Shown: in pieces, positions 35,565-46,348 of the stretch
Layout: every line of letters begins with the position of its first letter
How positions within the stretch are numbered: position 1 is the stretch's first letter
NCBI RefSeq assembly: GCF_008065375.1
Contig: NZ_VJYI01000016.1
Location: 124,001 to 188,000, forward strand
Reading direction: 5' to 3'
Origin: Nonomuraea sp. SYSU D8015
Lineage (GTDB): Bacteria; Actinomycetota; Actinomycetes; Streptosporangiales; Streptosporangiaceae
DNA length: 64,000 bases
Position numbers and translations under genes: made by a program
The notes under the pieces: model-generated
The model's database searches: none
The model's input: only the letters and a program-made list of their open reading frames with translations
What the model was told of the DNA's origin: nothing

Positions 35565-37733
35565 ATGTTGCCGGGTGACGGCGAGTGGGTGGACGCCGTG
35601 CGCGGCCTCGCCCGTCGCGTGCTGGGGCCTGTGGCGGAGTCGGTACGGTTCACCGCGCGCGACGGCGACGGCGAACGCCGGTACGCGTACGAGGCCAGGG
35701 GCGGGACGCTCATCGTCGCCGCGACGGACGGGGTGAGCGCCTCCGTCGCGCTCCATCACTACCTGCGGGAGCGCTGCGGCATGTCCGTGGGCTGGGACAC
35801 GCGGCTGCCGCTGCCGTTGACGGCCCTTCCCGACGCCCCGCCCCGCCGGGGGACGGCGCGGGTCCGGGAGGGGTACTACTTCAACTTCTGCACCTTCAGC
35901 TACACGATGCCGTACTGGGACTGGGCCGACTGGGAACGCGAGATCGACTGGATGGCCCTGCACGGCATCACCATGCCGCTCGCCGTCACCGGCCACGAGG
36001 CCGCCCTGCATGCCGCCTACTCCCTCCTCGGGCTCGACGACGACACGATCAGGAGCTTCCTGGGAGGACCCGGCTACCTGCCGTTCCAGTTCATGGGCTG
36101 CCTCGACGGTTTCGCCGGGCCGCTGTCCTCGTCCTGGATCGAGAGCCATCGCGAGCTCGGGGCGCGCATCGTCGACCGCGAGCGGGCCTTCGGCATGACC
36201 CCGGTGCTGCCGGCCTTCACCGGGCACGTCCCACGCGAGATCGCCGCGACGGCCCGGGCCGGCCGCCGCGACTGGCAGGGGTTCGAGACCTGGGTGCTCG
36301 ACCCGGCCGACCCGCTGTACGAGCGGATCGGCGCCGAGATCGCCCGCGCGCAGATCAAGCTCTTCGGCACAGATCACCTCTACGCCGCCGACCCGTTCAT
36401 CGAGATGATCCCCATCGACGCCGACCCCGCCTTCCCCGGGGCCGTGGCGGCGGCGACGCTGGCCGGCCTGCGGGCCGCCGACCCGGACGCGGTCTGGCTC
36501 ATGCAGGCCTGGCCGTTCTCCTACCAGCGGGACTTCTGGACCGAGGACCGCGTCACCGCCTTCCTCGACGCGATCCCCGACGATCGGATGCTCGTGGCCG
36601 ACCTGTGGGCGGAGCACGATCCACTGTGGGGCCGCTTCGAGGGGTTCTCCGGCAAACCGTGGCTCTGGTGCGCGCTGCTCAACTTCGGCGGCCGCACCGA
36701 TCCGGGCGCCGACCTGCGCGGTCTCACGGCCGGGATCGACGCGGCGCTGGCCGCGGACAACCCGCCCGCCGGTCTGGGCCTGTCCATGGAGGCCACCCGC
36801 AACAACCCCGTCTTCTTCGAGCTCGTCGCCGACCAGATCTGGAACGCGGTGCCCGACCTCGAAACCTGGCTCGACGCCTTCGTGACCCAGCGTTACGGCA
36901 CCGGCGGCGGCGAGCTGAAGGCGGCCTGGAGGGATCTCCTGGACACGATCTACGCCCCGGACAGCGTGCAGATCGCCCCTCCCGACCGGTTCAGAGGCGT
37001 CATCGTCACCCTGCCCACCTATGGCCCCACCTACGGCGGCGTGGCGGATGCGCGAGCCCGCGCCGCCCGCGCCCTCTGGTATGACCCGGCCGTGCTGGCG
37101 CGGGCGTGGGAACGGCTGATCCAGGCCGCCGAGCACGATCCCGGCCTGCTGGCCGGACCGCTGGGGCACGATCTCGTCGAGGTGGCCGTGGCCTTCATGG
37201 CCAGGGTCGCCGACCGTTTCCACGCCGACGCCGTGGAGCGGTCGGTCGCGCTCGGGGCGGCCGGCGGGCCTGAGATCGGCCGGTTCCTGCGGGTCTTCGA
37301 CGACCTGGAGCGCGTGCTGGCCTGCCGGCCCGAATACAGCTTCCAGCACTGGGAGGCGAAGGCGACGTCGTGGGCCGCCGATCCGGCCGACCGCGACGTC
37401 CTGGCCGACAACGCCCGGCGCATCATCACCGTGTGGGGCACGTCGGACAGTCCGCTGCTCGACGACTACGCGGGCCGCCACTGGAGCGGGCTCGTCGGCG
37501 GCTACTACCGCGATCGCTGGGAGCTGTGGGCGAGCGGCCTCGACCGCGCGCTCGCCGCACCCGAAGAGGCCGAGGCGGAGCTGCGGGAACGGCTCCGCGA
37601 CCGCGCGGAGGCGTTCCTGCGCGAAGGCCCGGCTCCGGTGCCGCGGGACCTCGGCGACCTGGCCACGGAGTCGCGGCGGCTGTTCACCGCCTACGCGGGC
37701 GCGCTCGCCGAGCCGTACGAACACGATCGATGA
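35565..37733 (+). CDS. alpha-N-acetylglucosaminidase, GH89 (NAGLU-like)
   Basis: 722 residues. Closely follows the GH89 pattern: YYFNFCTFSYTMPYWDWADWE (about 105-125), DWMALHGITMPLAVTGHEA (about 128-146), and the candidate catalytic acids E280 (PFIEMIP) and E409 (LSMEATRNNPVFFEL). No signal peptide is evident, so it is probably cytosolic and acts on imported oligosaccharides. GH89 enzymes release alpha-linked GlcNAc; the human homologue degrades heparan sulfate. It heads a plus-strand operon with murQ and an amino-sugar kinase, across one operator from an ABC importer. Confidence 0.9.
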   Translation: MLPGDGEWVDAVRGLARRVLGPVAESVRFTARDGDGERRYAYEARGGTLIVAATDGVSASVALHHYLRERCGMSVGWDTRLPLPLTALPDAPPRRGTARVREGYYFNFCTFSYTMPYWDWADWEREIDWMALHGITMPLAVTGHEAALHAAYSLLGLDDDTIRSFLGGPGYLPFQFMGCLDGFAGPLSSSWIESHRELGARIVDRERAFGMTPVLPAFTGHVPREIAATARAGRRDWQGFETWVLDPADPLYERIGAEIARAQIKLFGTDHLYAADPFIEMIPIDADPAFPGAVAAATLAGLRAADPDAVWLMQAWPFSYQRDFWTEDRVTAFLDAIPDDRMLVADLWAEHDPLWGRFEGFSGKPWLWCALLNFGGRTDPGADLRGLTAGIDAALAADNPPAGLGLSMEATRNNPVFFELVADQIWNAVPDLETWLDAFVTQRYGTGGGELKAAWRDLLDTIYAPDSVQIAPPDRFRGVIVTLPTYGPTYGGVADARARAARALWYDPAVLARAWERLIQAAEHDPGLLAGPLGHDLVEVAVAFMARVADRFHADAVERSVALGAAGGPEIGRFLRVFDDLERVLACRPEYSFQHWEAKATSWAADPADRDVLADNARRIITVWGTSDSPLLDDYAGRHWSGLVGGYYRDRWELWASGLDRALAAPEEAEAELRERLRDRAEAFLREGPAPVPRDLGDLATESRRLFTAYAGALAEPYEHDR

Positions 37734-37741
37734 GGAGAACG

Positions 37742-38644
37742 ATGCCCCAGCCGGCACCACCGACCGAACGCCGCAACCCGCGCACCGCCGCCATCGACAC
37801 CCTGGCCTCCGGCGACGTGCTCGGGCTGCTGCTGGACGAGGACGCCCGGGCGGTCGAGGCCGCCCGCGCCGCGACCGGGCCACTCGCCAGGGCGGTGGAC
37901 GAGACGCATCTCCGGCTGGGCCGGGGCGGGCGCGTACACTACTTCGGCGCCGGCGCGTCGGGGCGGCTGGCGGTGCTGGACGCCACCGAGATCACGCCCA
38001 CGTTCGGGGTGGCGCGCGACCTCTTCACCGCGCATTTCGCCGGCGGCGCCGCCGCGATCACCGACTCGTCCGTCGACCGCGAGGACGCCGAGCCGCTGGG
38101 CGCCGCCGACGCCCGGGCCCTCGGGGACGACGACGTGGCGGTGGGGATCACGGCGTCCGGCTCCACCCGGTACGTCGCCGGCGCCCTCCGCACGGCCCGC
38201 GCCGCGGGCGCCCTCACGGTGCTGGTCACCTGCAACCCGGACGCGCCGCTCCGCGACCTGGCCGACATCGTGGTCGTCGCGGACACCGGGCCGGAGGCGC
38301 TCACCGGGTCCACCAGGCTCAAGGCCGGCACGGCCACCAAGGTGCTGCTGAACGCGTTCTCGACGGCACTCATGATCAAGGCGGGGCGGACGTACGGGAA
38401 CCTCATGGTGGGGCTGGTGGCCACCAACGCCAAGCTCGGCGAGCGCGCGGTGCGCCTGCTCGCCGAGGCCACCGGCGAGGACGCGGCGACCTGCCGCGCC
38501 GCGCTGGCCGAGGCGGACGGGCGCATCCCCGAGGCACTCGTGCGGCTGCTGACCGGCTGCCCGCCCGAGCCGGCGCGGGCCGCGCTCGACGCACACCCGG
38601 GCGTCCGGGCGGCCGTCGCCGCGCTGCGCGGGCGCGCCGGATGA
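37742..38644 (+). CDS. murQ: N-acetylmuramic acid 6-phosphate etherase MurQ
   Basis: 300 residues, the normal MurQ length. Start 37742 is chosen for GAGGAG 4 nt upstream. The SIS fold carries GAGASGRLAVLDATEI with the catalytic Glu at position 83 as in E. coli MurQ, and GLVATNAKLGERA near the end. It cleaves the lactyl ether of MurNAc-6-P to give GlcNAc-6-P and D-lactate, so its presence points to peptidoglycan-sugar salvage. The upstream GH89 and the overlapping downstream kinase complete a hydrolase, kinase, etherase route. Confidence 0.93.
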   Translation: MPQPAPPTERRNPRTAAIDTLASGDVLGLLLDEDARAVEAARAATGPLARAVDETHLRLGRGGRVHYFGAGASGRLAVLDATEITPTFGVARDLFTAHFAGGAAAITDSSVDREDAEPLGAADARALGDDDVAVGITASGSTRYVAGALRTARAAGALTVLVTCNPDAPLRDLADIVVVADTGPEALTGSTRLKAGTATKVLLNAFSTALMIKAGRTYGNLMVGLVATNAKLGERAVRLLAEATGEDAATCRAALAEADGRIPEALVRLLTGCPPEPARAALDAHPGVRAAVAALRGRAG

Positions 38645-39624
38645 GCCGCGGCGGCCACGCCGGGGTGGACGTCGGCGGCGGAGGCATCAGGGTACGGATC
38701 GAGACCGCGGGAGAGAGCGCGTACGGGGAGGACGCGGCGCCGGTGCCCCGCGAGAAGGGCCGGGTGGACCTCGACCGGCTCGCCTCCCGCATCGCCGAGA
38801 TCGCGGAGAAGACAGGCGCCGTCGGCGGCCTCGACGCCATGGCGGTCGGGGTGACCGGGCTGCCCGGGCTGGTCAGGGAGCCGGGCGTGTTGTGGCACGC
38901 GCTGCGCGAGCGCCTCCGGATCGGGACTCTGGTGGTCGCCGGTGACATGGTGACCACGCACGTCGGCGCACTCGGGTTCCGGCCCGGGGTGGTCGTGGCG
39001 GCCGGCACCGGCGTCATCACGCTCGGCACCGACCTGAACGGCGTATGGAACCAGTCCGACGGATGGGGGCACCTGCTCGGCGACCAGGGCGGCGGCGCCT
39101 GGATCGGCACGCAGGGGCTGCAGGCCGCCCTGCGCGCGTACGACGGCCGGTCCGGGGGCTCGGCCGTCCTGCTCGACCTCATGACCGCCCGGTTCGGTGA
39201 GCCCCTCGATCTGGTGGCGCTCGTCTACGAATCGGGGTCCCCGGCGCATCACCTGGCGTCGTTCGCGCCGTGCGTCGGCGAGGCGGCGCGGGCGGGAGAT
39301 CCGGTCGCCCGGGGCATCTGGACCGAGGCGGGACGGCAGCTCGGCCTGACCGCGGTGGCCGCCGCCGGCGGGCTCGAACCGGTCTTCTCCTGGGGCGGGC
39401 GGCTGTTCGACGCCGCCGACCTGCTGATGGAGCCGTTCCTGAGCGCCGTGCGCGAGGCGTTGCCGGAGGCGCGGTTCACGCCGCCGCTCGGGACCTCGGC
39501 CGACGGCGCCCTGGCGCTGGCCAAGGCCGCCGCCGACGGCACGATCCGGCCCCGCCACCCCTACCTGTACGTCTTCACTCCGACAGGCGGGCCAGGCGTT
39601 CCACCGCTTCGCCGTACTCGCTGA
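38641..39624 (+). CDS. BadF/BadG-type N-acetylglucosamine (MurNAc) kinase
   Basis: 327 residues, ATGA overlap with murQ. ASKHA kinase motifs: GVDVGGGGIRVRI (about 8-20, phosphate 1), VVAGDMVTTHVGAL (about 98-111, catalytic Asp) and VVAAGTGVITLG (about 116-127, phosphate 2), plus GGGAWIGTQGL. This family includes human NAGK and bacterial MurK, which phosphorylates both GlcNAc and MurNAc at C6. Here it would supply the MurQ substrate. The last about 17 codons overlap the convergent nitronate monooxygenase gene, which is unusual. Confidence 0.88.
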   Translation: MSRGGHAGVDVGGGGIRVRIETAGESAYGEDAAPVPREKGRVDLDRLASRIAEIAEKTGAVGGLDAMAVGVTGLPGLVREPGVLWHALRERLRIGTLVVAGDMVTTHVGALGFRPGVVVAAGTGVITLGTDLNGVWNQSDGWGHLLGDQGGGAWIGTQGLQAALRAYDGRSGGSAVLLDLMTARFGEPLDLVALVYESGSPAHHLASFAPCVGEAARAGDPVARGIWTEAGRQLGLTAVAAAGGLEPVFSWGGRLFDAADLLMEPFLSAVREALPEARFTPPLGTSADGALALAKAAADGTIRPRHPYLYVFTPTGGPGVPPLRRTR

Positions 39625-40699
39625 TCATGTCGTAGACCACGTCGCGGGCCGGCTTCACCTGGTTCAGCTGGCCCACCACCTGCCCGACGTAGTAGTTGAC
39701 CAGCTCAACCGCCCCCGGCTCGCCCTTCTCCGCCGCCGCGCCGATGCGGGCCATCGCCCCCTCGGACAGCAGGATCTGCAGCGGCATCCCCAGAGGCCCC
39801 GGGCTCTCGGGGCCGGAGTCCCACTCCTCCGTCCAGGCCGACTTGAGCTGCCGGGCCGGCTTGCCGGTACGCGACCTCGACCGGACCGTGTCGAGCGACG
39901 AGGCCGCCAGCATCTTCCGCTTGACCGCGGGCGCCGTCTCCGCCTCCTCCGTGGTCAGCCACACCGACCCGCACCACACGCCCTCCGCGCCGAGCGCCAT
40001 GGCGGCCGCCATCTGCCGCCCCGACGCGATCCCGCCCGCGGCCAGCACCGGCACGGGGGCGACCGCGTCCACGACCTGCGGCACCAGCACCATGGTGGAG
40101 ATCTCACCGGTGTGCCCGCCGGCCTCGGTGCCCTGCGCGACGATGAGGTCCGCGCCCGCCGCCACCTGCCTGCGGGCGTGCTCGACCGTGCCGACCAGCG
40201 CGGCCACCGGCACGCCCGCTTCCCTGGCCTTGGCCACCATCTCGGGCGGGGGCGGGCCCAGGGCGCTGGCGATCAGCCCGATCGGGTGTTTCAGCGCGAC
40301 GTCGATCAGGCCTGTCGCGCCGGAGGCCGTCACCCGCCTGCCGAGCTCATCCGCGGCCGCCGTCAGCGGCTGGGCGGGCGCGCTCACGCCGTACTTGCCC
40401 AGCAGGTGCGTGACGAAGTCGCGGTGGCGGTCGGGGATGAAGTCCATGAGGTGCGCGCGCCGGTCCAGCGCCGAGGCGTCGATCTTGCCGGGCACGAGCA
40501 CGTCCACGCCGTACGGCCGGCCGCCCACGCGCTCGTCGATCCACGTCAGCTCGGTGTCGAGCTCCTCCGGTGAGTACGCGATCGCGCCCAGGACCCCGAA
40601 ACCGCCCGCGTTCGTCACGGCCGCCACCACGTCCCGGCAGTGGCTGAAGGCGAACAGGGGGAACTCGATGCCCAGGCGCTCACAGATGGCGGTCCGCAT
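39575..40699 (-). CDS. nitronate monooxygenase-family FMN protein
   Basis: 374 residues. TIM-barrel flavoprotein: AICERLGIEFPLFAFSHC at the start, AQGTEAGGHTG (about 186-196) with the catalytic His, and PVLAAGGIASG (about 217-227) for FMN phosphate. The family oxidises nitronates and propionate-3-nitronate; many members are annotated 2-nitropropane dioxygenase. Convergent with, and overlapping by 50 nt, the amino-sugar kinase, with which it has no obvious functional link. No partner genes. Confidence 0.85.
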   Translation of the reverse strand: MRTAICERLGIEFPLFAFSHCRDVVAAVTNAGGFGVLGAIAYSPEELDTELTWIDERVGGRPYGVDVLVPGKIDASALDRRAHLMDFIPDRHRDFVTHLLGKYGVSAPAQPLTAAADELGRRVTASGATGLIDVALKHPIGLIASALGPPPPEMVAKAREAGVPVAALVGTVEHARRQVAAGADLIVAQGTEAGGHTGEISTMVLVPQVVDAVAPVPVLAAGGIASGRQMAAAMALGAEGVWCGSVWLTTEEAETAPAVKRKMLAASSLDTVRSRSRTGKPARQLKSAWTEEWDSGPESPGPLGMPLQILLSEGAMARIGAAAEKGEPGAVELVNYYVGQVVGQLNQVKPARDVVYDMISEYGEAVERLARLSE

Positions 40700-41327
40700 G
40701 ACACGACGCTAACGGTCAGAACGATGTTCGGTCCATCCCCCGGCCGCACGTCCGCCCGAACACGTGATCGCGACCCACCCGGACCGGCTCTCCCCGCCCG
40801 CTGGGGTTGAGCCTCCGCCGCCGACTCACCGTCCCATCAGGGGGCGAGTGGTGCCGGGGTGCTGCCCCGTCTGGGGGCGAGCGGGGCTGGGATGCTGTCC
40901 CGTCTGGGGGCGCGAGGGCTGGGATGCCGCCCGTCTGGGGGCGCGAGGGCTGGGATGTCGGCCCGCTCGGGGGAGGGCGACGCCGGCGTGGACCACCTTC
41001 CAGCAGCACCCCGGTCCCTGCGATGGGACGGCCGCCATGCCACCCGCCGCCGCCCGGTCACGAGCGCGGCCGCTCAGCACGCCGGCCCCAGGTCGGCGGG
41101 GGCGGCGTCTCGGCGATGGCCCTTCATCCGGCGTGGCCGAGCTCGGCACGCCGCCGGCCCCATGCCGTGGACCTGCCGGGGAGGCGCATCGCACCCGCCG
41201 CGCGCGGGATCGCGTCGGGCGCGGCAGACCACGGCGGCCACGGCGGCCACGGCGCGGAGGCGCGTGGCGCGGTCGGCGTGGTCAGCGTATGGATGGCCGG
41301 GTGGATCGTGTGCTCAGTGCACTGAGC
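40700..41327. other. 628-nt gene-free region with degenerate tandem repeats
   Basis: No credible gene here: reading frames are Arg/Pro-rich and lack family content. A decayed tandem repeat occupies 40833-40992 and an alternating palindrome the right end. It separates the nitronate monooxygenase promoter from the 3' end of the acetyltransferase gene. Confidence 0.6.
40833..40992. repeat. degenerate 31-33-bp tandem repeat, about 5 units
   Basis: Units start at 40833, 40866, 40899, 40930 and 40962, each beginning CCCGTCTGGGGGCG or close to it and continuing GGGCTGGGATG. The outer units are more diverged, so this is an old expansion. Unit lengths vary, and there are no unique spacers, so it is not CRISPR. 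Confidence 0.8.
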
Positions 41328-41333
41328 TCAGTG
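41313..41333. repeat. alternating palindrome at the acetyltransferase stop
   Basis: CTCAGTG and its complement CACTGAG alternate three times in 21 bp (41313-41333), giving two overlapping perfect 14-bp palindromes. The stop codon of the acetyltransferase (41328-41330) lies inside. Could be a weak terminator or a protein site. Confidence 0.7.
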
Positions 41334-41984
41334 GGCGGTGTGGTCGGCGGGGAGGCGGCCGTTGGGGGAGTGCCAGCCCAGCTCCGGCGTGTAGCCGCGG
41401 ACCCGCTTGGCCGGCACCCCGGCCACCACGCTGTGGTCGGGGAACTCGCCCCGCACCACCGCGCCGCCCGCCACCACGCACTGCCGGCCCAGCGTGGTCC
41501 CCGGCAGGATGATGGCCCCCGTCCCCAGCCACGAGCCCGAGCCGATCGAGACCGGGCTGTTGCGCGGCCACTGCCTGCCGATGGGGATCCCGGGATCGTC
41601 GTAGACGTGGTTCTGGTCGGTGATGTAGACGTACGGCCCGGTGAAGACGTCGTCGCCGATGTCGATCGACTGGTGGGCCACCACGTGCGAGCCCCGGCCG
41701 ATCGAGCAGCCGCGGCCGATGCGCAGGACCGAGCCGGTTCCGAGGTCGTGGCCGGGCATCATGCCGCACGAGAGCGACACCCGCTCGCCGATCAGCGTGT
41801 GATCGCCGATCTCGATCCACTGCTCGCCGAAGATCGCGCCCGGAGGGAACGCGATGCAGACACCGTCCCCCAGCCGCCGGAACCGGTAACCGGCGGGCGA
41901 GCCCGGAGTGATCGCGCCGGCGTGCCGGATCGCCCGATAGGCGCGGTGAATCAGCGCGCCCGCGGCCCGCCGTACTAATGACAT
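41328..41984 (-). CDS. hexapeptide-repeat acyltransferase
   Basis: 218 residues from ATG 41984. Left-handed beta-helix with many hexapeptide turns ([LIV]-G-x4 type: IEIGDHTLIGERVSLSCG, IGRGCSIGRGSHVVAH, IGDDVFTGPYVYI, IGSGSWLGTGAIILPG). VAGVPAKRVRG is the standard ending of CysE/LacA-type transferases. Active His candidates are in VVAHQSI and ITDQNHVY. Probably O-acetylates a sugar or polysaccharide. Divergent from pyrG. Confidence 0.88.
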   Translation of the reverse strand: MSLVRRAAGALIHRAYRAIRHAGAITPGSPAGYRFRRLGDGVCIAFPPGAIFGEQWIEIGDHTLIGERVSLSCGMMPGHDLGTGSVLRIGRGCSIGRGSHVVAHQSIDIGDDVFTGPYVYITDQNHVYDDPGIPIGRQWPRNSPVSIGSGSWLGTGAIILPGTTLGRQCVVAGGAVVRGEFPDHSVVAGVPAKRVRGYTPELGWHSPNGRLPADHTAH

Positions 41985-42042
41985 AAGGACCAAAGTTACC
42001 GCTAGGTCATGCCTGTTCGGGCATGTGAGGGGCGTTGTTTGA

Positions 42043-42048
42043 TATCCT
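42043..42048 (+). promoter_or_regulatory. -10 element, likely leaderless pyrG transcript
   Basis: TATCCT lies 8 nt before GTG 42057, the leaderless geometry. Only a weak GAGAG lies between. A CATGCC/GGCATG hairpin (about 42008-42025) precedes it. No pyrimidine-rich attenuation tract of the Bacillus pyrG type is seen. Confidence 0.4.
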
Positions 42049-42056
42049 GAGAGCCC

Positions 42057-43756
<1,700 letters not shown>

Positions 43757-43760
<4 letters not shown>

Positions 43761-44368
43761 AGATTGAGGACACGCCCGAAGCGTGGGAGGTCGTCGAGAC
43801 CAAGGAGCGGTTCGAGGGCTACGTCATCCGCGTGGTCACCGACAGCGTCAGGATGCCCCGCGACGAGGTCGCCGACCGCGACTACGTGGTGCATCCCGGC
43901 GCCGTCGCCGTGCTCGCGCTCGACGACCAGGACCGCGTCCTGATGATCAGGCAGTACCGCCACCCCACCCGGCAGCTGATGTGGGAGCTGCCGGCGGGGA
44001 TCCGCGACGTGGCGGGCGAACCGCTCGTGGCCGGCGCCGCCCGCGAGCTCGCCGAGGAGGCCGGATACCGGGCCGAGACCTGGCACACGCTCATCGACCT
44101 GCGCTCCTCACCGGGCATGACCGACGAGCGCGTCCGGGTCTTCCTCGCCCGCGACCTCACCAAGATCCCCGACGAGGAGAACGGCTTCGTCCACCAGCAC
44201 GAGGAGATCGGCATGCCGGTCGAATGGATCCCCCTGACCGACGCGGTCGAGAGGGCGCTCATGGGAATGATCCACAATTCCGCGACCGTGGCCGGTATCC
44301 TCGCCGCATATGCGGCTTCGGTCGAGGGTTTCGCAACGCTGCGCCCCGCCGACGCCCCGGAGGCGTGA
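43757..44368 (+). CDS. Nudix hydrolase, ADP-ribose pyrophosphatase type
   Basis: 203 residues. The Nudix box runs ELPAGIRDVAGEPLVAGAAR then ELAEEAGY (about 76-103), one residue longer than the textbook consensus in the first gap, as in many ADP-ribose pyrophosphatases. VVHPGAVAVLALDDQDRVL and PGMTDERVRVFLA frame it, both family-typical. Starts at GTG 43757 overlapping the pyrG stop. Hydrolyses ADP-ribose to AMP and ribose-5-phosphate (family knowledge). Confidence 0.9.
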
Positions 44369-44383
44369 CGGAAGGACGGGTTC

Positions 44384-45289
44384 GTGGAGGCAGTGCTCTC
44401 CAGCTACCTCGCCCATCTGGCGGTGGAGCGGGACCTGGCTGCCAACACGCTCGCGTCCTACCGTCGTGACCTGCGCCGATACTTCGAACACCTGCAGGCG
44501 CGGGGCCGCGCTCAGCTCGACGAGGTGGGGGAGGCCGACGTCCAGGCCTTCCTCGCCGCGTTGCGCGAGGGCGACGGCGAGCACCCGGCCCTCGTGGCCA
44601 GCTCGGCCGCCCGCGCCGTGTCCGCCGTGCGCGGGCTGCACCGATTCGCGCTGCGCGAAGGGGTCACCACCCACGATCCCGCCCACCAGGTGCGCCCGCC
44701 GCGCCAGCCCCGCAGGCTCCCCAAGGCGATCACCGTGGACGAGGTCGAGCGGCTCATCGCCGCCTCCGGCCCCGACGGCGCGCCCCTGACGCTGCGCAAC
44801 CGGGCCCTCCTCGAGGTCCTGTACGGCACCGGCGCCCGCATCTCCGAGGCCGTCGGCCTGGCCGTGGACGACCTGGAGGACGACCAGGTACGCCTGCGCG
44901 GCAAGGGCGGCCGGGTCAGGATCGTGCCCTTGGGGCGGTATGCCCGCTCCGCGCTGGACGCGTACCTGGTCCGGGCCCGGCCCGGTCTGCTCGCCCACGG
45001 ACGCGGCACCCCCGCCGTCTTCCTGAACGCCCGGGGCGGGCGCCTGACCAGGCAGGGTGCGTGGGAGGTGCTGCAGGCCGCCGCCGAACGCGCCGGACTC
45101 GCCGGGATAAGTCCGCACGTACTGCGGCATTCCTTCGCAACCCATCTCTTGGACGGCGGCGCGGACGTTAGGGTGGTCCAGGAGCTGCTCGGTCACGCCT
45201 CGGTGACGACCACCCAGGTCTACACCCTGGTGACGGTCGACAAGCTCCGCGAAGTCTATGCTGCGGCGCATCCCCGTGCCCGGCAGTGA
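44384..45289 (+). CDS. xerD: tyrosine recombinase XerD
   Basis: 301 residues. N-terminal SAM-like core-binding domain (about 1-90; SYLAHLAVERDLAANTLASY) and catalytic domain with R152 (GTGARISE), K near 176 (GKGGR), H245-R248 (HVLRH), a His near 271 (LGHAS) and the Tyr nucleophile near 280 (TTQVYTLV). It resolves chromosome dimers at dif with XerC. Its place between Nudix and parA/scpAB is the standard chromosomal XerD site in actinobacteria, so it is not a phage integrase. Confidence 0.95.
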   Translation: MEAVLSSYLAHLAVERDLAANTLASYRRDLRRYFEHLQARGRAQLDEVGEADVQAFLAALREGDGEHPALVASSAARAVSAVRGLHRFALREGVTTHDPAHQVRPPRQPRRLPKAITVDEVERLIAASGPDGAPLTLRNRALLEVLYGTGARISEAVGLAVDDLEDDQVRLRGKGGRVRIVPLGRYARSALDAYLVRARPGLLAHGRGTPAVFLNARGGRLTRQGAWEVLQAAAERAGLAGISPHVLRHSFATHLLDGGADVRVVQELLGHASVTTTQVYTLVTVDKLREVYAAAHPRARQ

Positions 45290-45406
45290 TCTATAGTCTT
45301 TTGCGACGTGCGGCGCGGACGGCGTGCCGCCTTGCCGCGTTAAGTGGTGACGCCATAGTGTCCGTCCGGACGGTCCGGTTCGGGATCGTCAGGGAGGTTC
45401 GAGCTG

Positions 45407-46348
45407 GTGACTGTGACGACCAAGGGTTCGACCCCGGGGACCCCCGACAACCCCTGGGGCGACACGAAGACCAACGCGCCTTCCAATGGCGTCAACCTGG
45501 GGCCCACGCAGCGGCCCCGGCCGGTGTTCCCCGAGCCGGTGCCGCCCGCCGTGCACGGCCCGGCGCGCGTGGTCGCGATGGTCAATCAGAAGGGCGGGGT
45601 CGGCAAGACCACGACCACCATCAACCTGGGCGCCGCGCTGGTCGAATACGGCCTCAAGGTGCTGCTGGTCGACTTCGACCCGCAGGGCGCGCTCTCCGTC
45701 GGCCTGGGCATCAACCCGCTCCAGCTCGACCTGACCGTCTACAACCTGCTGATGGAGCGCGGCGTCACCGCCGAAGACGTGCTGCTGGAGACCGGCGTCG
45801 AGGGCCTCGACCTGCTGCCCAGCAACATCGACCTGTCGGCCGCCGAGGTCCAGCTGGTCACCGAGGTCGCCCGCGAGCAGGTGCTCGGCCGCGTGATCAA
45901 GCCGCTGCTGCCGCACTACGACGTCTGCCTCATCGACTGTCAGCCGTCCCTGGGCCTGCTCACGATCAACGCACTGACCTGCGCCCACGGGGTGATGGTG
46001 CCGCTGGAGTGCGAGTTCTTCGCGCTGCGAGGCGTGGCCCTGCTCATGGACACGATCTCCAAGGTGCAGGAGCGTCTCAACGAGGACCTCGAGATCGAGG
46101 GCCTGCTCGCCACCATGTACGACGCCCGCACCCTGCACGGGCGCGAGGTGCTGGCCCGCGTGGTGGAGGCGTTCGGCGACAAGGTGTTCCACACCGTGAT
46201 CAACCGGACGGTGCGCTTCCCCGACGCGACCGTCGCCGGCGAGCCGATCACCACGTTCGACCCGTCGTCCCTCGGCGCCAACGCCTACCGTGAGCTGGCG
46301 CGTGAGGTGCTGGCCCGCTGGTCGGAGCCTGCCACAATGGCCAGGTGA
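45407..46348 (+). CDS. ParA-family ATPase (Soj-like) of the scpAB operon
   Basis: 313 residues from GTG 45407; GGGAGG lies about 10 nt upstream. A Pro/Asn-rich N-terminal tail of about 50 residues precedes the deviant Walker A KGGVGKTTT (about 62-70), then LVDFDPQGALSVGL (about 90-103) and CLIDCQPSLGLLTINAL. No ParB follows; instead scpA and scpB do. Presumably helps chromosome organisation with the SMC complex. A CCGTCCGGACGG palindrome (45362-45373) lies in its upstream spacer. GTGA overlap with scpA. Confidence 0.9.
   Translation: MTVTTKGSTPGTPDNPWGDTKTNAPSNGVNLGPTQRPRPVFPEPVPPAVHGPARVVAMVNQKGGVGKTTTTINLGAALVEYGLKVLLVDFDPQGALSVGLGINPLQLDLTVYNLLMERGVTAEDVLLETGVEGLDLLPSNIDLSAAEVQLVTEVAREQVLGRVIKPLLPHYDVCLIDCQPSLGLLTINALTCAHGVMVPLECEFFALRGVALLMDTISKVQERLNEDLEIEGLLATMYDARTLHGREVLARVVEAFGDKVFHTVINRTVRFPDATVAGEPITTFDPSSLGANAYRELAREVLARWSEPATMAR

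Noticed and set aside
40700..41327. Arg/Gly-rich reading frames as genes
   Set aside because: Present in several frames at once because of the repeats and GC content; no ribosome sites with plausible domains.
44384..45289. Integrase marking a mobile island
   Set aside because: It is in the conserved chromosomal XerD position between pyrG/Nudix and parA/scpAB; no att-like repeats or phage genes.
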